The translations under genes were made by a program, and so were the position numbers. Shown one piece after another: positions 37,180 to 45,988 of a stretch of DNA of 64,000 bases. Positions within the stretch are counted from its first letter, which is position 1. Every line of letters starts with the position of its first letter. The notes under the pieces are model-generated. The model was not told the origin of the DNA. It ran no database searches and saw only the letters and a program-made list of their open reading frames with translations. Source of the stretch: Cesiribacteraceae bacterium YIM B00369 (GTDB lineage: Bacteria > Bacteroidota > Bacteroidia > Cytophagales > Cyclobacteriaceae); contig JAFMYY010000010.1 of the NCBI GenBank assembly GCA_017948555.1, forward strand, positions 331 through 64,330. The letters are read 5' to 3'.

Positions 37180-38682
37180 TTAGCTCTTTTTTACAGCAAA
37201 ATTTTTCTTTTCGTAAAAGAAGACGAATGCCATAAACAGCAGGGTTATGCCCATCGAGGCTGCAGTCCTTAACCAGATGTTCTCCATTTCCACCGACCAG
37301 AAAGCCCATACAATAGCAGAAGTCCCGAGGATATACAGGGCCGAATGCTTAAGCTGGTAGGGGATAGGGTAGTGCTTTTGCCCGTACCACCAGCAAATGG
37401 CAGCCATATAAAAATATACAACCAAGGTAGTAAGCGCAGCGCCCATTAAGCCCATTACAGGAATAAGCGTAATATTTAATATTACAGTAAGTACAGCGCC
37501 GCTGATGGTAAACCAGGTGCCGTAATAGTTTTTATCGGTCAGCTTAAACCAGATGGCCAGGTTCATGTAAACACCAAAGAAAAGGTAACCCATCAGCAGA
37601 AGGGGCACTATATGCAAACCCTGCAGGTAGGCGCCTCTTCCAAGCACCAGCGGGCCTATCCAGTGGAGGTTCAGGGAAACTCCCAGGAAAATAAGGCAGC
37701 AGGCAACAATAAAATACCGCATTACCTGTGCAAATAGTTCCGGGCTGCTCTTGTCTTCGGCTTTGGAAAAGAAAAAAGGTTCTGCCGCAAAACGGAATGC
37801 CTGGATCACCAGATTCATAAAGATGGACAGCTTATAGCAGGCCCCGAAAATACCCAGTACAGCTTTGTTGCTGAGCTCCGGGTAAAAGCTTTCCGGTAAT
37901 ATATATTTTAACATGCTCCGCGACATCATTTCGTTGGTTGCACCTGCCAGACCCATAAACAGGAGCGGATAGGCATAAACCAGCATTTGCTTCCAGTACG
38001 CTTTGTCAACCCGGATTTTTACCTGCAGGAGCTCAGGCAGGAGTATCAGGATCCAGGCAGCATTTGCAATTAAATTTGCCAGAAAAACATAGTCCACCCT
38101 CCATTCGGGGCGGAAAAAAGAATTTACCAGAGGCTGAAGGCTTTGCAGGTATTCTCCCTGGTACACATCGAAACAGAAAACAAGGAAAAATATATTCAGG
38201 CCAATATTAAGAAGAATATTGCCCAGTTTGGCTGCTGCAAATTTTACCGCCCTGTTCTGGAACCGAAGCCTGGCAAAAGGAATGGCCATTATGGCATCTA
38301 TAGTAAGTATGGAGGCAAACCAATACACATAATGTTCCTTGCCGGGGTACCGGAGCGCATCCACAATGGGAGAGGCAAGGAGGCAAAGCAGGCCCGAAAA
38401 TAGTAAGCTGCTGGTAAGGATGGAGGTGAAGGCGGTGTTAAAAACCTTTGGTTCCTCATTTTTATAGCGGTTGGCAAACCTGAAATAGGCGGTTTCCAGT
38501 CCGTAGAGGTAAATTACATTCAGAAAAGCCACATAGGCATACAGCTCTGTTACCACTCCGTATTCACCGGGCGGAAAAACGGAAGTGTAAAAAGGAACCA
38601 GCAGGTAATTAAGCAAGCGGCCCCCGATGCTGCTTATTCCATAAATGGCAGTATCGGAGGCCAGCTTTTTAAGGTTGCTCAT
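37180..38682 (-). CDS. Polysaccharide flippase (MATE/Wzx-like, MVF superfamily)
   Basis: The 500-residue membrane protein has 12-14 predicted helices. The N-terminus [40 protein letters not shown] is the classic start of polysaccharide-biosynthesis (Wzx/RfbX) proteins. It would move lipid-linked glycans across the inner membrane. dut follows by 7 bp, and a sugar nucleotidyltransferase lies further along the same strand, which supports an envelope-glycan role. The upstream spacer holds a paired inverted repeat. Confidence 0.88.
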   Translation of the reverse strand: MSNLKKLASDTAIYGISSIGGRLLNYLLVPFYTSVFPPGEYGVVTELYAYVAFLNVIYLYGLETAYFRFANRYKNEEPKVFNTAFTSILTSSLLFSGLLCLLASPIVDALRYPGKEHYVYWFASILTIDAIMAIPFARLRFQNRAVKFAAAKLGNILLNIGLNIFFLVFCFDVYQGEYLQSLQPLVNSFFRPEWRVDYVFLANLIANAAWILILLPELLQVKIRVDKAYWKQMLVYAYPLLFMGLAGATNEMMSRSMLKYILPESFYPELSNKAVLGIFGACYKLSIFMNLVIQAFRFAAEPFFFSKAEDKSSPELFAQVMRYFIVACCLIFLGVSLNLHWIGPLVLGRGAYLQGLHIVPLLLMGYLFFGVYMNLAIWFKLTDKNYYGTWFTISGAVLTVILNITLIPVMGLMGAALTTLVVYFYMAAICWWYGQKHYPIPYQLKHSALYILGTSAIVWAFWSVEMENIWLRTAASMGITLLFMAFVFFYEKKNFAVKKS

Positions 38683-38708
38683 AGGGAGAAATGATGGAAT
38701 GAATGATT

Positions 38709-38844
38709 GAGTGAATGATAGAATGGGTGAAGTCCTGTATGGTTGTTAGAATAAGGTATCCGGCAGGAAAAGCTTTTAAAAACACATTTTCAGGTATATT
38801 AGGTTTGAATGCCTTCAAATATTCACTCATTCTATCATTCACTC
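38709..38844. repeat. Inverted repeat built of GAATGATA/GAGTGAAT octamers
   Basis: Arms at 38709-38730 and 38823-38844 are complementary over 22 bp with one mismatch, 92 bases apart. Both arms are made of short tandem copies of GAATGATA-like octamers. It lies between the flippase start and the enoyl-CoA hydratase stop. A related element precedes aroK at 49692. Confidence 0.7.
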
Positions 38845-38860
38845 ATTCTACCATTAATTA

Positions 38861-39646
38861 TCATACTCCTTTAAACTCGGGTTTTCGTTTTTCAATAAAG
38901 GCAGCGGTTCCTTCGCGGAAGTCGTCGGATTTGCAGCAGCTGGCAAAGTTGTTGGCCTCCGTCTGGTAACCGTTTTCCTCAGGCCGGTGTACAGCATTTA
39001 CGCAGTCAATAACCATTCCTATAGCCAGAGGGGCTTTAGCTGTAATCCTGCGGATGAGGTCCTGGCATTTATTTTTCAATTCTTCAGCACTCTGAGCCAC
39101 ATGGTTTACCAGGCCAAGGGAGCGTGCTTCTTCTGCCGGTATCATTTCTCCGGTCATCATCAGCTCCAGTGCTTTGCCTTTGCCCACCAGGTGGGTAAGG
39201 CGTTGAGTGCCCCCATAGCCCGGGATAATACCCAGGTTTACCTCCGGCTGGCCGAATTTAGCTGAGTGGATGGCTACCCGTATATGGCAGGCCATGGCCA
39301 GTTCACAGCCTCCGCCCAGGGCAAAGCCATTTACGGCAGCAATAACAGGTTTGTGGCAGTTTTCGATCTGAGCAAATACCTCCTGTCCGTTTTCGGCGAA
39401 CTTACGTGCATTTACCTCATTAAGCTCTGCTATTTCTTTTATATCAGCACCTGCCACAAAAGCTTTGTCGCCGGCACCTGTTATAATTACACCATGTATT
39501 TCTGAATCGTCGTACACGCGCTGGATGGCTGTGCGAAGCTCTTCCACAGTTGCCAGATTCAGGGCATTCATTTTATCCGGACGGTTGACGGTAATGGTTA
39601 GAACACCTTCGTCAATAGTCAGTTCCAGGTTGTTGAATTCGCTCAT
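38861..39646 (-). CDS. Enoyl-CoA hydratase/isomerase family protein
   Basis: The 261-residue protein is a full-length crotonase. Both catalytic glutamates are present 20 residues apart: Glu115 in GGGCELAMAC and Glu135 in FGQPEVNLGIIPGYGG. The oxyanion-hole segment AFVAGADIKE is also seen. It hydrates 2-enoyl-CoA, in fatty-acid or amino-acid breakdown. The likely preference is short chain. It appears to be a single-gene unit with its own strong-looking promoter. Confidence 0.93.
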   Translation of the reverse strand: MSEFNNLELTIDEGVLTITVNRPDKMNALNLATVEELRTAIQRVYDDSEIHGVIITGAGDKAFVAGADIKEIAELNEVNARKFAENGQEVFAQIENCHKPVIAAVNGFALGGGCELAMACHIRVAIHSAKFGQPEVNLGIIPGYGGTQRLTHLVGKGKALELMMTGEMIPAEEARSLGLVNHVAQSAEELKNKCQDLIRRITAKAPLAIGMVIDCVNAVHRPEENGYQTEANNFASCCKSDDFREGTAAFIEKRKPEFKGV

Positions 39647-39668
39647 TGATCCTCTTTTAATTTCAGCT

Positions 39669-39699
39669 CAAATATAACAAGCCGGCGGCCAAACTCAAA
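39669..39699 (-). promoter_or_regulatory. Promoter of the enoyl-CoA hydratase gene
   Basis: On the minus strand TTTG (39696-39699) is followed after exactly 19 bp by TATATTTG (39669-39676), a perfect match to the Bacteroidota consensus. The box is 22 bp from the ATG, so the leader would be very short. Confidence 0.6.
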
Positions 39700-39951
39700 A
39701 GAAGCAACATTAAAAACCAAAAGCAGTCCGTCTTATAGTCTGAACGGTAGCCGGTTAGTAATTGTCGCAAAAAAAAGATGAGATATATAGGTATTTTTCT
39801 TACTGCCCCGGTTACCTCTTAGTGCTTATTCGTATATAGATATGTAAGATTTACAGAGCTAAAGTAGGGAGAAAAAGAGAAAGTGCCTGGTAATCAGACC
39901 TGGTAATAGAGCTGATTCAATAAAAACAGGTATTTTCAGGGAAGAAATTGA
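39700..39951. other. Spacer upstream of the first T9SS client gene
   Basis: The stretch holds no convincing reading frame. It contains two copies of CCTGGTAAT 13 bases apart (around 39888 and 39900) and is AT-rich near 39835. The client gene promoter lies just to the right. Confidence 0.4.
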
Positions 39952-39984
39952 TTTGTTTTGATGTCCCGCCTCTACGTAGCTTTG
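39952..39984 (+). promoter_or_regulatory. Promoter of the first T9SS client gene
   Basis: TTTG (39952-39955), a 21-bp spacer and TAGCTTTG (39977-39984) match the Bacteroidota consensus in full. The leader to the ATG at 40027 is about 35 nt. Confidence 0.6.
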
Positions 39985-40026
39985 CATAACTCTTAATTCA
40001 ATCTAGGAAAAATTACTATACTCTAT

Positions 40027-41136
40027 ATGAAAAAGGTTTACTTTGTGGTTCTGATTTGTTTTTTAATTACCTTTAAAATAATGGCAGCTGCCGTAGAATA
40101 CAGATCGGCGTCAGCTACAGGGTTGTGGAACACTGCCAATATGTGGTCGCAATCAAGAATTCCAGTTCCGGCCAACCTGCAGAACGATTTCTCCATTTAC
40201 ATTTCTAGTGGGGCGGATGTTACACATGCGGGAAATTTAACATTTGATGCTAAGGGTAGCTTAATTGTGAATGGGGTTTTGGTTATAGATGGAGATTTGG
40301 TTTTAAACTCAAACAGCCATACTAATATTACCATAAACACTGGTGGTATTTTGATAGTAACGGGAGATTTTATAGGTGAGGAGAATAATACATCTGTAAA
40401 TTCAGGGGGCTATTTAGTGGTTGGGGGAGATTATATTCATACGGGAACAGGTACATCAAGTATCACAAACCCTGGAAATATTTTCACAATGGGTCAGGTT
40501 GAATCAGGTCTTACTGGAAATACTGCCATAAATAAGGGGGAGGACGCGCTTAGAACGAAAAATTTAACTTTGTATAATTTTGTAAAGAACAGAACGCCCG
40601 GTATTCTCCCCGTTACCCTCCTCTACTTCAAAGCAACTGCCCAAACCTCTTCTGTAGATATCAACTGGGCATCTGCCAAGGCCTGGGATTTCAGCCACTA
40701 TGAACTGGAGCGTTCTGAAGATGGTAAAGAGTTTTATCAGATCGCTGCAATAGACGCCGAAGAGAACAGCAATGAAACTGTTGAATATTCTTATACTGAT
40801 AATGCTCCACTTGCCGGTACTTCTTACTATCGCCTGAAAGCAGTGGATATTGACGGTAAATCTGAATACAAAGGAATTGAAATGGTGAAATTCGGAGCGG
40901 AAACTTTTGAAGTGTATCCAAACCCATCTTCAGCAGGCTATGTAGCAGTAAAATGGTCATTTGGTAACGAAGGTGCTGTTGCCAGCCTTAAAGATAATAC
41001 CGGCCGTACAGTTCGCACTGCCGCCCTTCGCGGACAGCAGAGCAGAATAGAAACAGCTGATCTTCCTGCTGGTATGTACCTCCTGGTAGTACAGGGTGCT
41101 GCCGGTGTGCAGAAAACTCAGGTAATGATCCGCTAA
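40027..41136 (+). CDS. Secreted protein with T9SS C-terminal sorting domain (369 aa)
   Basis: The protein has a signal peptide (about 1-20), a beta-helix-like region rich in short Gly/Asn/Val repeats (about 50-175: GSLIVNGVLVIDGDLVLNSNSHT), a fibronectin-like module (about 198-290) with YELERSEDGKEF and SYYRLKAVDIDGKSEYK, and a type A sorting domain (about 295-369: EVYPNPSS, TGRTVRTA, LPAGMYLLVVQ). It should cross the outer membrane through SprA and be processed by PorU. The passenger function is unknown. It shares the fibronectin-like and sorting modules with the next gene. Terminators follow immediately. Confidence 0.9.
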   Translation: MKKVYFVVLICFLITFKIMAAAVEYRSASATGLWNTANMWSQSRIPVPANLQNDFSIYISSGADVTHAGNLTFDAKGSLIVNGVLVIDGDLVLNSNSHTNITINTGGILIVTGDFIGEENNTSVNSGGYLVVGGDYIHTGTGTSSITNPGNIFTMGQVESGLTGNTAINKGEDALRTKNLTLYNFVKNRTPGILPVTLLYFKATAQTSSVDINWASAKAWDFSHYELERSEDGKEFYQIAAIDAEENSNETVEYSYTDNAPLAGTSYYRLKAVDIDGKSEYKGIEMVKFGAETFEVYPNPSSAGYVAVKWSFGNEGAVASLKDNTGRTVRTAALRGQQSRIETADLPAGMYLLVVQGAAGVQKTQVMIR

Positions 41137-41143
41137 GAGGATT

Positions 41144-41162
41144 GAGGGTGCCACCCTCTTTT
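41144..41162 (+). terminator. Short hairpin just after the first client gene
   Basis: GAGGGT and ACCCTC pair around a 3-base loop, followed by TTTT. It starts 8 bp after the stop codon. It is weaker than the one at 41214 and may act with it in tandem. Confidence 0.55.
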
Positions 41163-41213
41163 AACCTGAAAGGAACCCAGGGTTTCTTTTTCAAGCAAAG
41201 CCAAAAATAATTT

Positions 41214-41257
41214 AATCCTTCAGTACTGAAGCTTTCTTCAACTGAAGGATTTTTTTA
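41214..41257 (+). terminator. Intrinsic terminator between the T9SS client genes
   Basis: Eleven-bp arms (41214-41224, 41241-41251) formed by AATCCTTCAGT and its complement enclose a 16-base loop that can itself pair (TGAAG/CTTCA). A T run follows. It separates the two client genes into independent units. Confidence 0.85.
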
Positions 41258-41375
41258 AACCCAAAACAGGATTGTGTTTTACTTATAAAAATTATAATAA
41301 ACAAATCCTTTTTTTCTTCTGCAATATAAAAGCAGGGTTACAATTTCCTTCCTCTCTAACTTAAACCCACTGAAA

Positions 41376-44300
41376 ATGAGAAGTTTTTACAGCCTGATTT
41401 TCGCCTTAATAATTTTTGCTGCCAGGGCCGTGGCTCAGGATATATCTACCTACCAGCTTACGGAAAACAGAAAGGCAGTTACTTTTGAAAATATTACAGG
41501 TTCCACGCAATTAATAGGGTCCAACAAAGAGGATATTGCTTCAGAAGTTCATGGAATAGGATTCGAATTTGTGTTTATGGGGAAAGTGTATACTTCCTTT
41601 TCTGTAAATACGAATGGCGTTATGCGTTTAGGGGAGGAGCCTGTACTGAATGGTGCAAATACCTATGGAATTCCGGGAAATGACCGCATAGTGCCAATGG
41701 CAGGGATTTCGGTTAATGCAAGAAATCGGACTTGTGGATGGTTGAGGTGTACAGATAACTGGAACGTCATTAATGGAGATCTTCAAACAAGTGCTTCCGG
41801 AAGAGTGCATTATAGGTTATCAGGAAAAGCACCTGACAGAGTGCTTACTGTGGAGTGGAAAGAAATGACATTTCGGGCAGGTTACCAGACAGCCAAAACA
41901 TCTTTTCAGGTAAAGCTTTATGAATCAGCTTTAGGCTCCTCGCAAAATGGAAGAATAGATTTTATATATGATGTTTTTGATCTGGCAGGGGATTATAGAG
42001 ACTTCTCTTTCAGGACAGGGTTTGGAACAGGCCATGAGCAGGGAAATTTTGTTGCCATCAATCAGGAGAGCAGAGGTCTGGTTACTGAGCAGAATTATTT
42101 ATCCGGACCGGTATCAGGAAATATTTCGTATTTCCGACCCGATAATGGTAAGAGACTGATGTATAGCTTCAGATCTTTCAGGAAGCCTTCCGGTACGTTC
42201 AGTAATTTCAGGGAGATTTGTCCGGCTCCCAATGCTTTAACTATTCAGTTCGATGAGAATTGCCCCAATGAGGCAGGAATGGTGGTTTTCAGGAAATTGC
42301 AGAACCAAAAAGATGACAGGCTTGAATTTATTGCCTCTCTTCCTCCCGATGCCCGTTCTTTCAGCGATGGTAGTGTACAGCCAATGCAGAAGTATGTTTA
42401 TCGCCTTTACTTTTTGGGAGAGGGAATGTATTCAGATACTTTCTCGGATTACGAAGCTGAGCCTGTACGGCCGGGGAGAGGCTTTCAGGCTGTAGGCTCA
42501 GGGAGATGGACGAATCCGGCAATCTGGGGAGGGCATATGCCTGCAGTTACTAATGATGTTGAAATCGGCTGCGCAAAACCTGTATTTGTAAATGCAGATG
42601 GAAATGCTTATGTACATGATTTAACGATACATAAAGGAAGCTTTCTTACCATTGAAGATGGGGTGAGCCTGCATGTTTCGGGTAATTTTGTGAATAACGG
42701 AGTTTTTAATCCTGTTGGAAGCGGCCGTCTGATTCTGGATGGAACCGAATCCCAGGAGCTCACAAATAATGGACTCGGAATTACAAATGACCGTCTGTTC
42801 CCTTCCAATAATAACAGGCCGGACTGGAATAACAATGAAACCGGTCAGGTAGCTGAAAAAACAATTTCAGTAAATGAAACAGGTTTCTCTGCCCTGAAAA
42901 GCGTAAAAGTTGATATTACCCACAGCTTCCTCAGAGATTTAACCCTTTATCTGGTTACCCCCAATGGCACTACCTTTACCCTTTCGCGTGGCAGAGGGCA
43001 GCAGGGGAGAAATTATTCAAACGTACTGTTCAGCGAAACAGGCGCGCCCCTGCCTCCAACAGTGCAGAATGTTGACCTGAAAGGAGAGTATCGTCCCGAA
43101 GAATCTTTTTCTTCTTATTCAGGCCCTTTTAACGGGACATGGAAAGTTATTGTAAATGATGGGTTTGCCGGTAATGGTGGCAGGTTTAATGCATTTGAGC
43201 TTACCCTGAGCAAGGGAGGGTCGAATGACCTTATTATGCGCAATATTACTATCCGGAATAGCAGTGAAGCAGGAGTTTCTCTGAAATCAGGGATTCTGGT
43301 GCAGGGAAAAATGGCGCTTGAAAATGGTATACTGCACACACAGGAATCGGCTCCGGTAGTATTTGAAGCCGGTGCTTCCTGTAACGAAGGAAGCCGGGTA
43401 AGCTTTATCAGCGGCCCTGCCTATAAAAAAGGAAATACGAACTTTACCTTTCCTGTAGGCAAAAGCGGAAGGTGGGCTCCTCTGGCTGTTTCAAACCTGA
43501 AGAATGCCGGCAATACCACTACTTTAAAAGCAGAGTATTTCGCAGAAAAGCCTGCCGATGTCAGTAATTTATCCGAAGGATTGGAAAGGGTATCGGTACT
43601 GGAATACTGGGACCTTAGCCCGACAGCAGGCCAACCTACGCTGGATTTAACCCTATACTGGAAAGATGCTTCATTTAGCGGAATTACTGATTTAATTAGC
43701 GGAGATCTTACGGTTGCTCATTACACGGAAGGAGCATGGAAGAGCGAAACGGCTTCAATTGTGGAAGCAGCAAGTACAGGAGGTGCAATCAGGGCCAAAA
43801 ATATTAATACTTTCAGCCCGTTTAGTTTTGGGTCTGTAAATGGTGTTAATCCACTTCCTGTTGAGCTGCTGTCTTTTAGTGTTGCAGCTGTGGGGGAGCA
43901 GAATTTCCTTCAGTGGAGCACAGCCTCTGAATTAAATAACAGCCACTTTGAGGTGGAGCGGAGTAAAGATGGTAAAACCTGGCAAAAAGCAGGGATAGTA
44001 GCCGGTAAAGGCACAACTAATGAAGTGCAGGAGTACCGGTTTTCTGACCGTATTTCTTATACCGGCCGGTATTATTACCGCCTGAAGCAGGTGGATTTCG
44101 ATGGTAGAGCTGAATACAGCTGGATTGAGCAGGTTGAGAGAAGTCCGGGTGGCGGCAATTTTACTTTTTACCCTAATCCTGCCACTTCATTCATTCATGT
44201 CAACAGCCCGTTATATCCTGCGAGTATAATGCTAATGAGCCAGACCGGAGCGGTAGTATGGGAAGGTGAAATAAATGAGGGAAATGAAAAGTTTAAGCTT

Positions 44301-44384
44301 CCGGGTATGGCCCCTGGAGTATACATTATTCAGCTTCAGAATGCTGCAGGTTTAGCATACCAGCGGCTGGTAATTACCAATTAA
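41376..44384 (+). CDS. Secreted T9SS client with proprotein-convertase P domain (1,002 aa)
   Basis: Order of modules: signal peptide (about 1-20, ending AVAQ), a beta-rich N-terminal domain (about 25-270), a short fibronectin-like region, a small repeat-like strand region (about 370-470), a P/homoB domain (about 495-612: ISVNETGFSALKSVKVDITHSFLRDLTLYLVTPNG and GTWKVIVNDGFAGNGGRFNAFELTL), further beta-rich sequence, a fibronectin-like module (about 828-925: FEVERSKDGKTWQ, YYYRLKQVDFDGRAEY) and a type A sorting domain (about 928-1,002: FYPNPATSFIHV, APGVYIIQLQ). No protease catalytic motif accompanies the P domain, which usually follows a subtilisin domain; here it seems to act in binding. The leader upstream has no clear promoter box. 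Confidence 0.9.
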   Translation: MRSFYSLIFALIIFAARAVAQDISTYQLTENRKAVTFENITGSTQLIGSNKEDIASEVHGIGFEFVFMGKVYTSFSVNTNGVMRLGEEPVLNGANTYGIPGNDRIVPMAGISVNARNRTCGWLRCTDNWNVINGDLQTSASGRVHYRLSGKAPDRVLTVEWKEMTFRAGYQTAKTSFQVKLYESALGSSQNGRIDFIYDVFDLAGDYRDFSFRTGFGTGHEQGNFVAINQESRGLVTEQNYLSGPVSGNISYFRPDNGKRLMYSFRSFRKPSGTFSNFREICPAPNALTIQFDENCPNEAGMVVFRKLQNQKDDRLEFIASLPPDARSFSDGSVQPMQKYVYRLYFLGEGMYSDTFSDYEAEPVRPGRGFQAVGSGRWTNPAIWGGHMPAVTNDVEIGCAKPVFVNADGNAYVHDLTIHKGSFLTIEDGVSLHVSGNFVNNGVFNPVGSGRLILDGTESQELTNNGLGITNDRLFPSNNNRPDWNNNETGQVAEKTISVNETGFSALKSVKVDITHSFLRDLTLYLVTPNGTTFTLSRGRGQQGRNYSNVLFSETGAPLPPTVQNVDLKGEYRPEESFSSYSGPFNGTWKVIVNDGFAGNGGRFNAFELTLSKGGSNDLIMRNITIRNSSEAGVSLKSGILVQGKMALENGILHTQESAPVVFEAGASCNEGSRVSFISGPAYKKGNTNFTFPVGKSGRWAPLAVSNLKNAGNTTTLKAEYFAEKPADVSNLSEGLERVSVLEYWDLSPTAGQPTLDLTLYWKDASFSGITDLISGDLTVAHYTEGAWKSETASIVEAASTGGAIRAKNINTFSPFSFGSVNGVNPLPVELLSFSVAAVGEQNFLQWSTASELNNSHFEVERSKDGKTWQKAGIVAGKGTTNEVQEYRFSDRISYTGRYYYRLKQVDFDGRAEYSWIEQVERSPGGGNFTFYPNPATSFIHVNSPLYPASIMLMSQTGAVVWEGEINEGNEKFKLPGMAPGVYIIQLQNAAGLAYQRLVITN

Positions 44385-44437
44385 TATTTAAGCCAATAAG
44401 TAAGGGGACAGATTTATTTTATCAATAAAAGCCAGCC
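44385..44437. other. 3' flank of the T9SS client gene
   Basis: Short spacer between the client stop codon and an inverted-repeat element. The AT-rich stretch TTTATTTTATCAATAAAAG gives a weak hairpin only. Confidence 0.3.
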
Positions 44438-44545
44438 TTGTCATGTTGACGACAGGAAACATCTTTCGCAGTTTGAAGCTCCTGAAAAGCTATTTTATTG
44501 GCAAGATCCGGCATCGGCCGTCCGACTCCTTCGTTGGGATGACAA
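44438..44545. repeat. 108-bp intergenic element bounded by TTGTCAT/ATGACAA
   Basis: The ends TTGTCAT (44438-44444) and ATGACAA (44539-44545) are inverted repeats, and the inner parts are partly complementary (CGACAGG against CTCCTTCG-type segments). The form, with TTGTCAT...GACGA at one end and CTTCGTTGGGATGACAA at the other, resembles a non-coding element that recurs between genes in many Bacteroidota chromosomes. Only one copy is in this window, so repetition is not shown here. Confidence 0.5.
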
Positions 44546-44594
44546 AGCAAGCTAATTATGTGTAAAATAAAAATGTCACACCACTTATAAAACA

Positions 44595-44630
44595 GGGTGC
44601 GTAAAGTTTACATTTATGCACCCTCCTTTT
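44595..44630 (+). terminator. Terminator of the P-domain client gene
   Basis: Arms 44595-44605 (GGGTGCGTAAA) and 44613-44623 (TTTATGCACCC) pair over 11 bp with one G-T pair, followed by a T-rich tract. It lies about 210 bp after the stop codon, beyond the inverted-repeat element. Confidence 0.65.
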
Positions 44631-44706
44631 ATTAAATTACTCTCCATTCCCGGCAACTCATTTTTGCGCCACCCATACCTGAATTTAACAGATTACCATT
44701 ACCTTT

Positions 44707-44892
44707 GTGGCTATGGAATGGGAAACATATCTGGAACAGAAAAAAATAGATGCCGCTGCCTTTCAAAAGGGCGATCCGAAACTGTATAAAGATTTTCAGG
44801 AGCTTTTTTATCAGATGAGCCCAGCCAGCTTCACCTCCCAAAAGCTTTTTCTTATTAACGGGATAAGAAGAAGGTTTTTATTAAAGAATTAA
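44707..44892 (+). CDS. Small conserved hypothetical protein (about 60 aa)
   Basis: The 61-residue product (59 if the ATG at 44713 is the start rather than the GTG at 44707) has an amphipathic first half and a compact C-terminal motif: LYKDFQELFYQMSPASFTSQKLFLINGIRRRFLL. Small proteins with a related Q-M-x-P-x-S-F-T-x-Q-K-L-F-L-I-N ending occur widely in Bacteroidota, in my recollection, with no assigned role. The stop codon TAA lies inside the first unit of a perfect heptamer array, so the end of the gene has been shaped by repeat growth or the array grew from it. Confidence 0.6.
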   Translation: MAMEWETYLEQKKIDAAAFQKGDPKLYKDFQELFYQMSPASFTSQKLFLINGIRRRFLLKN

Positions 44893-44940
44893 GAATTAAG
44901 AATTAAGAATTAAGAATTAAGAATTAAGAATTAAGAATTA
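44884..44940. repeat. Perfect heptamer tandem array, unit AAGAATT, 8 copies
   Basis: Eight identical copies of AAGAATT run head to tail from 44884 to 44939. The TAA at 44890-44892 that ends the small gene spans the junction of units one and two. No spacer sequence is present, so it is not a CRISPR array. Perfect copies suggest recent slippage. Confidence 0.95.
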
Positions 44941-45035
44941 GCTTTGGTTGCTGAAATAGCGCCGAATCCCTGATACTCATTTTTTCAGATTTCAACAATC
45001 AATCCGCCAACCCATTCCAGTCAGTTGTAGTTTCC

Positions 45036-45110
45036 ACTAACAACTAACAACTAACAACTAACAACTAACAACTAACAACTAACAACTAACAACTAACAAC
45101 TAACAACTAA
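45036..45110. repeat. Perfect heptamer tandem array, unit ACTAACA, about 10.7 copies
   Basis: The 75 bases are made of identical 7-base units. The stop codon of cdaA (CTA on this strand, 45107-45109) lies in the last unit, so the array abuts the cdaA gene end. The unit differs from that of the array 95 bp to the left. Confidence 0.95.
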
Positions 45111-45988
45111 ATATCCGCTTTGCTCTTTCCCGGGGCGGTGGCGGCGGGTTCGTCCTTGGCTTTCTTGGGTGGTTTTACCTGTTCTTCTTCTTCGTCCTCT
45201 TCGTACAGGTAAGCATTTATTTTTTTGCGCAGTTCCAGGGGCGAAAGGTTGTGGTAAATAAAGCCATTGCGTACGGCCGATATCTTCCCGGTTTCTTCAG
45301 ATACTACCACAATAAGGGTATCGGTTACTTCGCTCATGCCTATGGCGGCACGGTGGCGCAGGCCAAACTGTGCCGGCAGGTTTTCCCGTTCGGTTACAGG
45401 TAAAATGCAGCGTGCTGCAGAGATGCGTTTGTTGTGGATAATAACAGCTCCATCGTGCATGGGACTGTATTTATTAAAGATAGCACTTAATAAGCGTTTG
45501 CTGATCACGGCATCAATAAGGTCGCCGGATTCCACATAAAATTTCAGTTCTGAGTTTTTGCTCAGTACAATGAGTGCTCCGGTGTTTGTGGCGCTCAGGG
45601 ATTTGGCTGCCTCGATAATAGGGGTGATGTTGATATCACTCGTTTTGGAATTCTTGCGCCAGGGGAGGCCTTTGAAAATATCGTCGTTGAAGGCAGTGGT
45701 ACGCCCGATCAAAAGCAGGAATTTCCGGATCTCCTGCTGAAAAAGAATAATGGCAGCAAGAAAGCCCACGCCCATAAACTCACCAAGGATATTGGTGAGT
45801 AATTCCATTTGCAGGGCTTTTACCACCAGGAACAGCAGGTACAGCGAAAGGAAGCCAAGGAAAATTTTAACGGCTACGCTGCCGCGCATAAGCTTGTACA
45901 CCTGGTACAAAAGGACACTTACCAGGAGAATGTCTATAACATCGCCCCATCCGATTTCCAGAAAGCCTATATTAAAAAGAAAGATCAA
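45107..45988 (-). CDS. cdaA: Diadenylate cyclase CdaA (c-di-AMP synthase)
   Basis: The 293-residue protein has three N-terminal membrane helices (about 15-100) and a DAC domain (about 120-255) with the two catalytic motifs, DGA at Asp179 (MHDGAVII) and RHR at 211-213 (GLRHRAAIG). It joins two ATP to cyclic di-AMP, a messenger for cell-wall and potassium balance. The tail (about 260-293) is charged and rich in Glu, Lys and Pro, and its stop codon falls in a heptamer array. It overlaps folP by 4 bp; the folP-cdaA pairing is common in Bacteroidota. No CdaR partner is seen. Confidence 0.95.
   Translation of the reverse strand: MIFLFNIGFLEIGWGDVIDILLVSVLLYQVYKLMRGSVAVKIFLGFLSLYLLFLVVKALQMELLTNILGEFMGVGFLAAIILFQQEIRKFLLLIGRTTAFNDDIFKGLPWRKNSKTSDINITPIIEAAKSLSATNTGALIVLSKNSELKFYVESGDLIDAVISKRLLSAIFNKYSPMHDGAVIIHNKRISAARCILPVTERENLPAQFGLRHRAAIGMSEVTDTLIVVVSEETGKISAVRNGFIYHNLSPLELRKKINAYLYEEDEEEEQVKPPKKAKDEPAATAPGKSKADI

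Noticed and set aside
44884-45110. CRISPR array
   Set aside because: Repeats are 7 bp head to tail with no spacers and no cas genes are present.
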